A stretch of 58,867 bases of DNA from Vicinamibacterales bacterium (GTDB lineage Bacteria; Acidobacteriota; Vicinamibacteria; Vicinamibacterales; UBA8438): NCBI GenBank assembly GCA_937766455.1, contig CALLXD010000036.1:1-58867 (forward strand), in the 5' to 3' direction. The position numbers and the translations under genes were made by a program. The notes beneath the pieces are model-generated. The model did not search any database. It was not told where the DNA came from and saw nothing but the letters and a program-made list of their open reading frames with translations. This document shows positions 23,145-32,515 of the stretch, in pieces. Each line of letters starts with the position of its first letter. Position 1 is the first letter of the stretch.

Positions 23145-25552
23145 TCCTCGTCGGTCGATTCGACCGGCGGGCTCGGTTCGACGTCGAACCGCAGCTTGTC
23201 ATCGGCCAATGCGATGCGCACGGTGCCCCCGTGTTCGAGTCCACCGAATAAAATTTCGTCGGTCAGCGGATTGCGCACCTCGGTCTGGATGACTCGAGCC
23301 AGCGGTCTGGCCCCGTACTTCGGCTCGTAGCCCTTCTGCGCGAGCCAGGCGCGAGCCTCCGGTTCCAGCGTGATGGCGACATGTCGCTCGGCAAGTTGCG
23401 CCTCGAGCTGGAGCACGAACTTTTCGACAATGGTTTCTACCACCTCTGGCGGCAGACTGTCGAAGGTGACCGTGGCATCGAGACGGTTCCGAAATTCCGG
23501 GCTGAACACCCGCTCGATGGCGGCCTTGGTGCGGCCGTGATCTCCGGTGGCCTGGTCCTCGCCGAAGCCGATCCGCGCGGCATTCATTTCGCGCGATCCC
23601 GCGTTGGAGGTCATGATGACCACCACCTGCCGGAAGTCCGCCTTGCGTCCGTTATTGTCCGTCAGGGTGGCGTGGTCCATCACCTGGAGCAAGATGTTGT
23701 AGACGTCAGGGTGGGCCTTCTCGATTTCGTCGAGGAGCAGCACCGCGTAGGGGTGAGATCGAACCGCGTCGACCAGCAGGCCCCCTTGTTCGAAGCCCAC
23801 ATAGCCGGGTGGGGCCCCGATCAATCGCGCCACGGCATGCTTTTCCATGTACTCGCTCATGTCGTAGCGGATGAACTCGTTCCCGAGATGAATGGCCAGC
23901 TGTTTGGCCAGTTCGGTCTTGCCCACGCCGGTGGGACCCGTGAACAGGAAACAGCCCGCTGGGCGATCCGGCTGACCGAGTCCTGCCCGCGCCCGCTTGA
24001 TGGCCGTCACCACCTCGGACACGGCGTCGTCTTGGCCGAACACCACGCGACGCAGGGCTTCGTCGAGCGACCGTAGCCGCTCCTTGTCCGTCACCGACGC
24101 CTGTTTCGCGGGAATCCTGGCCATCCGGGCGATGACCCGCTCGATATCCGACGCCGTGACACGGTGTCTCTCAGGCGGGGTTGTCTCTGCCGTCTCGTCG
24201 ACCCCGAGGTCGGCGAGTTCGACCTCTGCCACCGCCTCCAGCGTGGTTGCGGCGGTGGCCGCCAGGGTCGGGGTGCCCGAGACGACGGGACTCGCCACCA
24301 CCGGCGCTGCGGCCGCGATCTTGGCGCCGGCTTCGTCAAGCACGTCTATCGCGCTGTCTGGGAGCCGGGTGTCACGCAAGTGCCGTCCGGCCAGTTTCGC
24401 GGCTGCCTTCAACGCGCCGTCGGTGAAGCTGACGTTGTGATGGTCCTCGTAGCGCGACCGCAGCCCCTTCAGAATTTCGACCGCCTCATCGACACTGGGC
24501 TCCTCAATCACGACCCGCTGTAGTCGCCGCGCCAGGCCACGGTCCCGCTCGATCTGCTTGTACTCGTCGAACGTCGTCGACCCGACGACCCGGAGTTCGC
24601 CCGCCACCAGCACCGGCTTAATCAACGTGGCCAGGTCCATGGTGCCGCCCGTCGTGGCCCCAGCCCCGACCGTCGAATGCACCTCGTCGATAAAGAGGAT
24701 CGGGTTCGGGCGGGCGGTCAGCGCGTCGATGACCGCCTTGAAGCGCTCTTCGAAGTCTCCCCGGAACCGGGTGCCGGCGAGCAGCGCCGCGGTGTCCAGC
24801 GAGAACACCTCTGCCCCGCGGAGCCGAGGCGGCACGTCATCGTCAAGGAGCCGGCTGGCCAGTCCTTCGGCCAGCGCCGTCTTCCCCACACCCGCATCGC
24901 CCACGAAGACGGGATTGTTCTTGCGCCGACGACAGAGAATTTCGAGGGTGCGTTGCAGCTCATCGCGACGACCGATCAGCGGGTCCAACGTGCCCTGGCT
25001 GGCGCGGTCGGTGAGGCTGAGCGCAAACGCCGTGAGCGGGTCGCGCGATGTCGTCCCGCCTTCGCTTCCAGCCCCCGACTCGGTCCCCTCCCGGGTTTCG
25101 CCCGCACCGTTGGCGGTCGGCACCTTGGCGATGCCATGTGAGATGTAGTTCAGGACATCCAGTCTCGTAATGCCTTGCGATTGCAGCAACTCGGCCGCAA
25201 ACGAGTTGGGCTGCTGCAGGGTCGCCGCCAGCACATCGCCGAATCGGACTTCGTCTTTCCCGGCGCTTTGGACGTGCAAGACGGCGTTCTGCAGGACACG
25301 TTGGAACGCCAGCGTCTGGTCCGGTTCCCGGCCACGCGACGTGCGGGGGAACTGCTCGAGGGTACCGAGAAACTCGTCCAGCGAGTGACGCAACGCGGGG
25401 AGGTCGCCACCGCAGGCCGTCAAAATCTTCTCGCCGTCGGGGTCGTGCGCCAGGGCATACAGCAGGTGCTCGAGCGTCAGATGGGTATGACGCCGAGCCG
25501 CAGCCTCGCGGTAGGCGACGTTCAGTATGAGCTCGAGTGCGGCGCTGAACAT
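23141..25552 (-). CDS. clpA: ATP-dependent Clp protease ATP-binding subunit ClpA
   Basis: This 803-aa protein has the ClpN repeat domain (1-145). AAA-1 carries Walker A GDAGVGKT at 218-225 and Walker B ILFIDEVHSTVGAG. AAA-2 carries GPTGVGKTELAKQL and VLLLDEIEKAHPDVYN. The IGF motif in AARIGFGED is the ClpP-docking loop. There is no ClpB-type middle domain; instead an Ala/Thr-rich insertion lies between the modules (about 395-440). It unfolds substrates for ClpP. clpS lies 10 bp upstream, the standard clpS-clpA operon. Confidence 0.95.
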   Translation of the reverse strand: MFSAALELILNVAYREAAARRHTHLTLEHLLYALAHDPDGEKILTACGGDLPALRHSLDEFLGTLEQFPRTSRGREPDQTLAFQRVLQNAVLHVQSAGKDEVRFGDVLAATLQQPNSFAAELLQSQGITRLDVLNYISHGIAKVPTANGAGETREGTESGAGSEGGTTSRDPLTAFALSLTDRASQGTLDPLIGRRDELQRTLEILCRRRKNNPVFVGDAGVGKTALAEGLASRLLDDDVPPRLRGAEVFSLDTAALLAGTRFRGDFEERFKAVIDALTARPNPILFIDEVHSTVGAGATTGGTMDLATLIKPVLVAGELRVVGSTTFDEYKQIERDRGLARRLQRVVIEEPSVDEAVEILKGLRSRYEDHHNVSFTDGALKAAAKLAGRHLRDTRLPDSAIDVLDEAGAKIAAAAPVVASPVVSGTPTLAATAATTLEAVAEVELADLGVDETAETTPPERHRVTASDIERVIARMARIPAKQASVTDKERLRSLDEALRRVVFGQDDAVSEVVTAIKRARAGLGQPDRPAGCFLFTGPTGVGKTELAKQLAIHLGNEFIRYDMSEYMEKHAVARLIGAPPGYVGFEQGGLLVDAVRSHPYAVLLLDEIEKAHPDVYNILLQVMDHATLTDNNGRKADFRQVVVIMTSNAGSREMNAARIGFGEDQATGDHGRTKAAIERVFSPEFRNRLDATVTFDSLPPEVVETIVEKFVLQLEAQLAERHVAITLEPEARAWLAQKGYEPKYGARPLARVIQTEVRNPLTDEILFGGLEHGGTVRIALADDKLRFDVEPSPPVESTDED

Positions 25553-25562
25553 GGGGTCCGGG

Positions 25563-25874
25563 TCACTCCTCTTCGAGGGTCGCTTGCAGCGGGAATCCGG
25601 CTTGCTGGGCCAGGTCCTGGGTCGTGGCGACTTTGGTCTCGGCGACGTCGTAGTTGTAGGCCCCGCAGATGCCGCGCCCTTCGGTATGGACCTGCATCAT
25701 GATGCGGTGGGCTTCGGACGGAGTCTTGTGGAAAACGCCTTCCAGGATCTGAATGACGAACTCCATCGTGGTGTAGTCGTCGTTCAGAAGCAGCACCTTG
25801 TAGAGGGTCGGCTTCTTGGTCTTCTGACGGGTCTCTTCGAGCACCCCGTCGCTGGTATTCCTCTCCGCCATCAT
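25563..25874 (-). CDS. clpS: ATP-dependent Clp protease adaptor ClpS
   Basis: This ~103-aa adaptor has the family core: YKVLLLNDDYTTMEFVIQIL, then VFHKTPSEAHRIMMQVHTEG and the C-terminal AETKVATTQDLAQ. The DD and T/M residues line the N-degron pocket. It delivers N-end-rule substrates to ClpA, encoded next in the operon. The start may be 25874 or the adjacent ATG at 25871. Confidence 0.95.
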   Translation of the reverse strand: MMAERNTSDGVLEETRQKTKKPTLYKVLLLNDDYTTMEFVIQILEGVFHKTPSEAHRIMMQVHTEGRGICGAYNYDVAETKVATTQDLAQQAGFPLQATLEEE

Positions 25875-25950
25875 TCTCTGTTCATCAAACTATGGAGCCC
25901 ACGACGAGGTCAAGCTGGTGATGACGCCAGCATAGTAAGATTTCACGTCT

Positions 25951-26877
25951 ATGCAGACCATTGCGCGTGGCATCACCTATGCCGATCTGAATTTTCTCGG
26001 GAAGTCCAGAATTATTGCCACGGCCGCGATACAGAGTCCCGGTGGGGTGGCGCTCGTGGACCCTGGGCCGTCCACCTGTCTCGACACCCTGCGGGCGGCC
26101 CTGGGCGACCAGGGGATTGGCATCGCCGACGTCCGCGCGATTCTTCTCACCCACATTCATCTCGACCACGCCGGCGCCACCGGCACCCTCGTGCGCGAGA
26201 ATCCCGAGATCCAGGTCTACGTGCACGAACGAGGTGCGCGCCACATGGTAGACCCGGCCAAGCTCATCAACAGCGCCACCCGGCTCTACGGTGACGACAT
26301 GGATCGACTGTGGGGCGAGTTCCTGCCGGTGCCCCAGGAGAACATCCAGCCGCTCGCCGGGGGGGAGCGCGTGCGTGCGGCCGACCGCGATCTGGAGGTG
26401 GCCTATACCCCCGGTCACGCGTCCCATCACGTGAGTTATCTCGACCGGGAAAGCGGCGTGGCGTTCGTGGGCGATACGGCTGGCATTCGTACCGGCCCCG
26501 ACCTGTTCGCGATGCCGCCCACGCCACCGCCGGATATTGATATTCAGGTCTGGAAAGCCAGCGCCGCGCTGATTGGAGACTGGCAGGCCGAGACGTTGTT
26601 TCTGACCCACTTCGGACCGCACGGCGAGCCGGCCGCCCACTTGGCCAGTCTCCTGGAGCATCTCGACGGCGTGGCGGACCTCGCGCGGGCCATTGTTGAA
26701 GACGCGCGAGCCTCCACGGCGGACGAGCGCGTGGCGCGTTTTGTCGCAGACATTCGTGGCTATCTCCAGCGGCACATGTCCGATACCGCCGCCGCGCTCT
26801 ATGACAAGGCGGCACCGCTGGACCAGTGTTGGCTCGGTCTGGAGCGCTACTGGAAGAAACAGGGAGTCGGCGCATGA
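25951..26877 (+). CDS. MBL-fold metallo-hydrolase
   Basis: This 308-aa protein has the metallo-beta-lactamase signature AILLTHIHLDHAGATG (residues about 64-79), a later His in YTPGHASHHVSYLD and Asp in AFVGDTAG, giving a two-zinc site. The C-terminal helical region (from about 200) resembles the extra domain of hydrolases acting on bulky substrates. The substrate is unknown. It is the first gene of a tight operon with DinB (ATGA overlap) and an NAD-dependent dehydrogenase. A -10-like TAAGAT lies 9 nt before the ATG. Confidence 0.88.
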   Translation: MQTIARGITYADLNFLGKSRIIATAAIQSPGGVALVDPGPSTCLDTLRAALGDQGIGIADVRAILLTHIHLDHAGATGTLVRENPEIQVYVHERGARHMVDPAKLINSATRLYGDDMDRLWGEFLPVPQENIQPLAGGERVRAADRDLEVAYTPGHASHHVSYLDRESGVAFVGDTAGIRTGPDLFAMPPTPPPDIDIQVWKASAALIGDWQAETLFLTHFGPHGEPAAHLASLLEHLDGVADLARAIVEDARASTADERVARFVADIRGYLQRHMSDTAAALYDKAAPLDQCWLGLERYWKKQGVGA

Positions 26878-27455
26878 CCGACGGCACAACCCCCACGGTC
26901 ATGACCGGCACCGAACGCACCCACGTCACCGATCTCCTGTGCCGGACACGCGACGGTCTGCTCGCCGCGATTGAACCGCTGACCGCCGACCAATGGACCT
27001 TCCGGTCCGGGCCAGACCGCTGGTCGATCGGGCTGATTGCTGAGCATCTCGGACTGGTTGAGGGGCGGCTGTTCGGGCAAGTAGAGCGGGCCCTGAAGAC
27101 CCCGGCCAATCCGGAGTGGGAGACCGCAACGAGCGGAAAGACGGCCGTTATCGAGAGCATCCTCGGCAATCGCGACGCACGGCGTGACGCGCCAGAGCAG
27201 GTGATCCCGACGGGGGCAGTGGACCGCGAGGCGGCGATCGGGCTGTTCCTGGACCGTCGTGCCCACACCATCGCCTTTGCCGAAACGACCCAGCAGCCCC
27301 TCAAGGCCCATACGCTAGACCACCACCGGCCGGCTTACGGCACCCTGAACGCGTATCAGTGGCTGCTCTATATTCCGCTGCACCACCAGCGGCACCTCGA
27401 CCAGATCGCGGAGGTCGCCTCGACCCCCGGGTTTCCCTCGTCCGGCCAGGACTGA
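26874..27455 (+). CDS. DinB-like (DUF664/YfiT) four-helix protein
   Basis: This 193-aa protein has the DinB-like pattern: TRDGLLAAIEPLTADQWTFR, DRWSIGLIAEHLGLVEGRLF with a metal-ligand His, and the C-terminal IPLHHQRHLDQIAEV with two further His. These proteins bind one metal and some are mycothiol/bacillithiol-dependent transferases. The ATG overlaps the stop of the MBL gene (ATGA), so translation is probably coupled. Confidence 0.85.
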   Translation: MTDGTTPTVMTGTERTHVTDLLCRTRDGLLAAIEPLTADQWTFRSGPDRWSIGLIAEHLGLVEGRLFGQVERALKTPANPEWETATSGKTAVIESILGNRDARRDAPEQVIPTGAVDREAAIGLFLDRRAHTIAFAETTQQPLKAHTLDHHRPAYGTLNAYQWLLYIPLHHQRHLDQIAEVASTPGFPSSGQD

Positions 27456-27458
27456 CCT

Positions 27459-28388
27459 ATGCGACTCGGCTTTATCGGGCTCGGCACCATGGGACGTCAT
27501 ATGGCCCGGAACCTGATGGCGGGAGGCCACGCGATGGCCGTGTTTGCGCGTCGGGCGGCGTCGGCGCAACCGCTCGTTGACGCTGGGGCGACCTCTTGCG
27601 CCAGCCCCGCGGCGGTGGCGGAACAAAGCGATGTCATCTTCACGATGGTCACCGGCACGAGCGACGTGCAACAGGTCGTGCTGGGCAGTGATGCTGATGA
27701 GCCGGGCACGGGAATCGTGGACGGCGCGCGTCCCGGCTCGCTCGTGATCGACATGAGCACCATTGACCCGACCGCGACGCGCGCGATGGCCGAGATGCTG
27801 GCGGCCCGCGGCGTCGACATGCTTGACGCGCCGGTCTCGGGTGGGCCCCAGGGTGCGGCCGATGCGTCGCTGACGATCATGGTGGGTGGGCCGGTGGCGG
27901 CGTTCGAGCGAGCACGGCCACTGTTCGAGCTGCTCGGGACCACGGTCACCCACCTCGGCGCATCCGGTGCCGGGCACACCACGAAGGCGTGCAATCAGCT
28001 CGCCCTGTTGGTGACGGCCCAGGGTGCCGCCGAGGCGCTGACGCTGGCGGGACGGTGTGGGCTCGACGTCGAACAGGTGCGGACGGTGCTGATGGGCGGT
28101 GTCGCGTCCAGCCGGGTCCTGGAGCTGTTCGGAACCCGCATGGCGTCGCGCGACTTCAGCGCGGGCATCGAGTCGCGGCTCTATCACAAGGACATGGACA
28201 TCGCCCTGAGCCTGGCCCACGACCGGGGTGCGGTGCTGCCGGCCGCTGCGGTCACCATGCAGTCCGTCAACGGTCTTATGGGGCGCGGGCGCGGGCGCGA
28301 TGATCTGTCGGCCATGATTACGGTGCTCGAAGACGCGGCCGGCGGTGCCACGCCGGATGCGCCGGACGGCTCGAAGCCGAACGAGTGA
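27459..28388 (+). CDS. NAD(P)-dependent beta-hydroxyacid dehydrogenase
   Basis: This 309-aa member of the 3-hydroxyisobutyrate/6-phosphogluconate dehydrogenase superfamily has a Rossmann GLGTMGRHMARNLMAGGH at the N-terminus, the substrate-site block DAPVSGGPQGAADASLTIMV near residue 125, and the catalytic Lys in TTKACNQLALL near residue 175. It oxidises a beta-hydroxyacid such as tartronate semialdehyde (reverse) or 3-hydroxyisobutyrate; the exact one is open. It starts 3 bp after the DinB gene. Confidence 0.92.
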   Translation: MRLGFIGLGTMGRHMARNLMAGGHAMAVFARRAASAQPLVDAGATSCASPAAVAEQSDVIFTMVTGTSDVQQVVLGSDADEPGTGIVDGARPGSLVIDMSTIDPTATRAMAEMLAARGVDMLDAPVSGGPQGAADASLTIMVGGPVAAFERARPLFELLGTTVTHLGASGAGHTTKACNQLALLVTAQGAAEALTLAGRCGLDVEQVRTVLMGGVASSRVLELFGTRMASRDFSAGIESRLYHKDMDIALSLAHDRGAVLPAAAVTMQSVNGLMGRGRGRDDLSAMITVLEDAAGGATPDAPDGSKPNE

Positions 28389-28438
28389 TTTGTGTCCTGA
28401 CCGTCGCGAGTGTCGTATCCTGTGCAGGGAGATGTCTT

Positions 28439-29437
28439 ATGAGTCATAGGTTATTCGCATCGGTCGTGGTGGCAGTAGCCGTCGTCACCCTGGCGCCGGT
28501 GGGCGCGATGGGGCAAGAGGGCACGGGTTCAAGTGCGCCTTCGGCGAGAACCCCGTGGGGCGAGCCCGATCTCCAGGGTTTGTGGACGTCGGCTACGCTC
28601 ACCCCGCTCGAGCGACCGGGAGGCATGGCGGAGAAGACCTCACTCACCGACGAAGAAGCCGCCGCGATGGAGCAACAGACCATCGAGAGTCGTGTGGCCA
28701 ACGACGGCAAGGCCCCTCCGGGGAGCGTCGGTGGCTACAACCAGGTCTGGCTCGACGCTGGCAGCGTCATCACCGATAGTCGGCGGACCTCGTTGATCGT
28801 CGACCCGGCCGACGGCACGATTCCGTGGGCGCCTGGGGCTGAAGCGGTCTATGACACTGAGGTGGCCCGATATGGCGTCGGTCCCTTCGATTCCTGGACC
28901 GACATGGACACCGGCGAGCGCTGCCTCACCGACGGCCTACCCAACATGGTGCCGCTACAGCCGTACAACATGAACTTGCTGGTGTTTCAGACCCCCGGCG
29001 AAGTCGTCATGCTGCACGAGATGTATCACGAGCTGCGCGTGATTCCGATCACGGATCGGCCGTTGAACGGCATCGCACAATGGACCGGCGAGGCGCGCGG
29101 GCACTGGGAAGGTGACACGCTGGTTGTCGAGACGATCAACTTCGTCGACAAACCCGGCGCCTACTGGAGCTCGCCCTGGCGCAAGTCTCGCTCGTCCCTC
29201 CGGTTGGTCGAGCGTTTCACCCGCGTTGGCCCCGAATCGATCGATTACACCTTCACCATGGAAGACCCCGAAGTCTTCAGCCAGCCCTGGACCGTGTCCG
29301 CTCCGATGACGACCGACCACGCCTCCCGTGGGGTTACCGCCGGACAGATTTGGGAATACGCCTGTCACGAGGGCAATCACGCCATGATCAATACCCTCAG
29401 CGGTGCGCGCACCCTCGAGGCACGAGCCCAGGACTAG
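28439..29437 (+). CDS. Secreted protein of unknown function, PQQ-cluster type (paralogue 1)
   Basis: This 332-aa protein has a signal peptide (FASVVVAVAVVTLAPVGAMG). Characteristic segments are TPWGEPDLQGLWTS, MVPLQPYNMNLLVFQTPGE, GEARGHWEGDTLVVETINF and MEDPEVFSQPWTVS. The protein at 35149-36129 shares the same order of motifs, so the two are paralogues. The family is abundant in Acidobacteriota near PQQ enzymes and amidohydrolases, but I know of no assigned function. GGGAG lies upstream of the ATG. Confidence 0.75.
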   Translation: MSHRLFASVVVAVAVVTLAPVGAMGQEGTGSSAPSARTPWGEPDLQGLWTSATLTPLERPGGMAEKTSLTDEEAAAMEQQTIESRVANDGKAPPGSVGGYNQVWLDAGSVITDSRRTSLIVDPADGTIPWAPGAEAVYDTEVARYGVGPFDSWTDMDTGERCLTDGLPNMVPLQPYNMNLLVFQTPGEVVMLHEMYHELRVIPITDRPLNGIAQWTGEARGHWEGDTLVVETINFVDKPGAYWSSPWRKSRSSLRLVERFTRVGPESIDYTFTMEDPEVFSQPWTVSAPMTTDHASRGVTAGQIWEYACHEGNHAMINTLSGARTLEARAQD

Positions 29438-29447
29438 CCGCCGTTCT

Positions 29448-30743
29448 TTATCGTGCGCCCGCCGCGTTGAGATAGTCCCAGAGCGTGTAGGCCATCGTGC
29501 GCATGCCGACCGGGACGGCCGAGTCGTCAGCGCGGAAGGTCGGGGAGTGGTGGTCTCCGGAGGTGGTGCCCGGTGCCAGCGTCCCGAGCATGTAGAAGAA
29601 CCCCGGCACTTCGTTTGCGAACAGCGAGAAGTCTTCTCCGGCCATCCAGGGGTCGGCCACCGGTACGTTGTCAGCGCCCAGCGCTGCCACGAGACTGGGG
29701 ACGGACCGCGTTGTCAGTTCCAGATCATTGATGGTCACCGGGGTGATCCGGTCGTACTCCAGCTCGAACGATCCGCCGCCGGCTCGGGTGACACCGTCCA
29801 GGATTTCGCGCATCCGGCGTTCAACCGTGTCCTGCACGGCGGCGTCGTAGGTGCGCACCGTGCCCTCGAGATACACCGCGTCCGGAATGATGTTGAACCG
29901 GGTGCCCCCCCGAATCATGCCAACCGTCACCACACTGGGCGCGAGCGGCGACAGGTTGCGCGACCGGATGGTTTGCAGTGTGGAGACGACCTGGGCCGCC
30001 ATCACGACGGGGTCGATGCCCAGATGGGGCGCCGCTCCGTGGGACTGCTGCCCTCGGATGGTGACGCGAAAGTGGTCCACGGCAGCCAGCGCGCCACCCG
30101 GTGTGTAGGCGACCTTGCCGACCGGTAGCTGCGCGCTGGCGTGCAAGCCGAATACGGCCTCCGGGCGGGGTTCGTCGAATGCGCCCTCTTCGAGCATCAA
30201 GGAGGCGCCGCCTTCCTCATCAGGTGGCGGGCCTTCCTCGGCTGGTTGAAACAGAAACACGACGGTGCCCGGCAGGTCGTCCTGGAGAGACTTCAGGATG
30301 GATGCTACGCCGAGTTGCACCGCGGTGTGGACATCGTGCCCGCACGCGTGCATCACCCCAACCTCTTGTCCCAAGTAGGTGGACCGCACCGTGGACTGGA
30401 ACGACAGGTCGGTGTCCTCGGTCACCGGCAGGGCGTCCATGTCGGCGCGGACCGCCACCACGGGGCCCGGTCTACCGCCGCGCAGCACGGCGATGACACC
30501 GGTGTGCGCCACTTCCGTCCGGACGTCGTCGAACCCGAGGGCACGCAAATGGTCGGCGACCAGCGAGGCGGTCTCCGTTTCGCGGTTGCCAAGTTCCGGG
30601 TGTTCGTGAATCTGGTGGCGAATGTCGGTGATCTGCGGCGTAAGTCGCTCGACGGCGCGGTCGATGTCGGGATGCTGTGCGTGCACCGGCGTGACCACGG
30701 TCACGACCAGAGCCAGCGTGCTGACGAAGAGATATGGGCGCAT
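29448..30743 (-). CDS. Secreted M20 family amidohydrolase/carboxypeptidase
   Basis: This 431-aa protein has a signal peptide (LFVSTLALVVTVVTPVHAQ) and the M20D features of AbgA/IAA-amino-acid-hydrolase-like enzymes: HQIHEHPELGNRE, VMHACGHDVHTAVQLG with metal-binding His, and FQPAEEGPPPDEEGG. It hydrolyses an N-acyl or N-aminoacyl amide bond. The longer frame to 30866 is rejected because the signal peptide starts at the internal ATG, which has a -10-like TAGAAT 5 nt before it. Confidence 0.9.
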   Translation of the reverse strand: MRPYLFVSTLALVVTVVTPVHAQHPDIDRAVERLTPQITDIRHQIHEHPELGNRETETASLVADHLRALGFDDVRTEVAHTGVIAVLRGGRPGPVVAVRADMDALPVTEDTDLSFQSTVRSTYLGQEVGVMHACGHDVHTAVQLGVASILKSLQDDLPGTVVFLFQPAEEGPPPDEEGGASLMLEEGAFDEPRPEAVFGLHASAQLPVGKVAYTPGGALAAVDHFRVTIRGQQSHGAAPHLGIDPVVMAAQVVSTLQTIRSRNLSPLAPSVVTVGMIRGGTRFNIIPDAVYLEGTVRTYDAAVQDTVERRMREILDGVTRAGGGSFELEYDRITPVTINDLELTTRSVPSLVAALGADNVPVADPWMAGEDFSLFANEVPGFFYMLGTLAPGTTSGDHHSPTFRADDSAVPVGMRTMAYTLWDYLNAAGAR

Positions 30744-30893
30744 GGCGCATTCTACGGCGAGTCTGTTGGTGTACACACCCGCCGCTCGGGACGGCCCGCG
30801 AAACAGGTTTCGTCTGTTCCACCGCCGCGCGCAGGTATACAGTGCCACGTGAGACACAGGACACATTCGGAAATCCAGTCAGGGGAACGTTGC

Positions 30894-32033
30894 ATGGGTG
30901 ACATCACGCGTCGGAGTTTCTTTAATCGTGCAGGGACCTACGGGCTCGGCGGGCTTGCCGGTGTCAGTGCGTTGCACGGCCTCGCGCCCGGGGCGGCGTT
31001 CGCGCGGCCGGCCGCTGGCGCCGCCGTTCAGCCCCGGCTCGACTGGCTGTCACGAACGGACGAGGCGGCGATCGAACCGGAGCTGCCGATCATCGACCCA
31101 CATCACCACTTGTGGGACAGACCCGGCAACCGCTACATGCTCGAGGATCTGGTCGAGGACACACAGGCCCACAACGTGCGCCAGACCGTGTTCGTCGAGT
31201 GCACATCGATGTATCGGGCCGGCGGGCCGGAAGAGCTCAGCGTGGTCGGTGAGACGGAGTTCGTGCAGGGCGTGGCTGCCATGAGCGCCAGCGGCCTCTA
31301 CGGAGATATGCGGGCGTGTACAGGGATCGTGGGCTCCGCGGACCTCAGGTTGGGTGACCGGGTGGCGCCTGTACTCGAGGCACAAATCGCGGCGAGTCCA
31401 CAGCGGTTTCGGGGCATCCGCCATCGTGCGGCGTGGGCCGACGCGACCGTGGTGCCCAACCTGCCCGCAGATGCGCCCCAGCACATCTTGCTGGATCCCG
31501 AGTTTCGACGAGGGTACGCCCACCTCCGGACCTACGGCCTATCGTTCGAGGGCTGGCTCTATCACACGCACATTGCCGATCTAACCGACCTCGCGAAGAC
31601 GTTTCCCGATACCACGATCATCTTTAATCACCTGGGGGGGCCGATTGGTATCGGGTCGTGGGCCGGGCGCCGTGACGAGGTGTTCGCGGCGTGGAAGCCC
31701 GCGGTGACGGAGCTGGCGAAGTGCCCCAACGTGGTGGCGAAGGTTGGCGGTATCCAGATGGTCGTCAACGGGTACGGCTGGCACGAGCGCGATCAGCCGC
31801 CCACGTCGGACGACCTGCTCGCCGCCAACGAGGATTGGTATCGCCACACCATCGAGCAGTTTGGGCCCGACCGGTGCATGTTCGAGAGCAATTTTCCGGT
31901 CGACAAGCTGTCGTGCTCGTACACGGTGCTGTGGAATCAGTTCAAGAAACTGACCACGGGGTTCTCCGCCGACGAGCGAGCGGCGATGTTCCACGACACC
32001 GCGATGCGTGTATATCGGTTGCCGCGGGTGTAG
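30894..32033 (+). CDS. Tat-exported amidohydrolase (amidohydrolase_2 family)
   Basis: This 379-aa protein opens with a twin-arginine signal (ITRRSFFNRAGTYGLGGLAG). The body has metal-site motifs of the TIM-barrel amidohydrolase_2 family: IIDPHHHLWDRPG near residue 64, IFNHLGGPIG, and CMFESNFPVDK with the final Asp/Asn region. Related enzymes include lactonases and decarboxylases such as ACMSD; the substrate is unknown. AGGGGAAC lies before the ATG at 30894. A 630-aa frame extends upstream but runs through the divergent M20 gene and is not used. Confidence 0.9.
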   Translation: MGDITRRSFFNRAGTYGLGGLAGVSALHGLAPGAAFARPAAGAAVQPRLDWLSRTDEAAIEPELPIIDPHHHLWDRPGNRYMLEDLVEDTQAHNVRQTVFVECTSMYRAGGPEELSVVGETEFVQGVAAMSASGLYGDMRACTGIVGSADLRLGDRVAPVLEAQIAASPQRFRGIRHRAAWADATVVPNLPADAPQHILLDPEFRRGYAHLRTYGLSFEGWLYHTHIADLTDLAKTFPDTTIIFNHLGGPIGIGSWAGRRDEVFAAWKPAVTELAKCPNVVAKVGGIQMVVNGYGWHERDQPPTSDDLLAANEDWYRHTIEQFGPDRCMFESNFPVDKLSCSYTVLWNQFKKLTTGFSADERAAMFHDTAMRVYRLPRV

Positions 32034-32051
32034 TCGACCGCGCCCGCCGAC

Positions 32052-32384
32052 CTACTTCGCCGGATGGTAGGCGCCGGCGATCTTGCCTGCCTTGCGCAGT
32101 GCCGACGTCCACTGGCTGCCGGAGAGCAGCTTGGTCGTCTTGGACGCCTTGACGGAGCCACCGGCTGCGACCACTTGCGCCACCGCGGCTGCAGCCTGGT
32201 CGTTGGGGCCCTCGAACAAGATGATGACGTCACGCTCTCCGAACGAGAAGCCTCCGCCGATCATCGTGCAGCCGGCCGCTTCGAGAGCTGGTATGCCGGC
32301 GGTCTTCAGGCGATCCTGAGGCTTCTTGATCTGGGCGGCCATGGACTCGGCTGTGTACGAGAGTTCGAGAAGATACGTTGACAT
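32052..32384 (-). CDS. GYD-domain protein
   Basis: This 110-aa protein starts STYLLELSYTAESMAAQIKK and contains GGGFSFGERDVIILFEGPND, the pattern of the small ferredoxin-like GYD domain. No catalytic residues are known for the family. It is convergent with the amidohydrolase gene. Confidence 0.8.
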   Translation of the reverse strand: MSTYLLELSYTAESMAAQIKKPQDRLKTAGIPALEAAGCTMIGGGFSFGERDVIILFEGPNDQAAAAVAQVVAAGGSVKASKTTKLLSGSQWTSALRKAGKIAGAYHPAK

Positions 32385-32515
32385 GGGGTTACATCGCTCC
32401 TGCGGTAGCGTGACCGGCTATCGGCCCGCATGATTGGACAAACTCGAAGAGTACGGTACGTCGTGGCGCGAAGCAAGTTGGCGGGGTTCGCGTCGGGTTG
32501 TTGTTCGGACTCCGA

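Noticed and set aside
30141..30893. N-terminal extension of the amidohydrolase frame to 630 aa
   Set aside because: It runs antisense through the M20 peptidase gene; the Tat signal starts at 30894 with a ribosome site before it.
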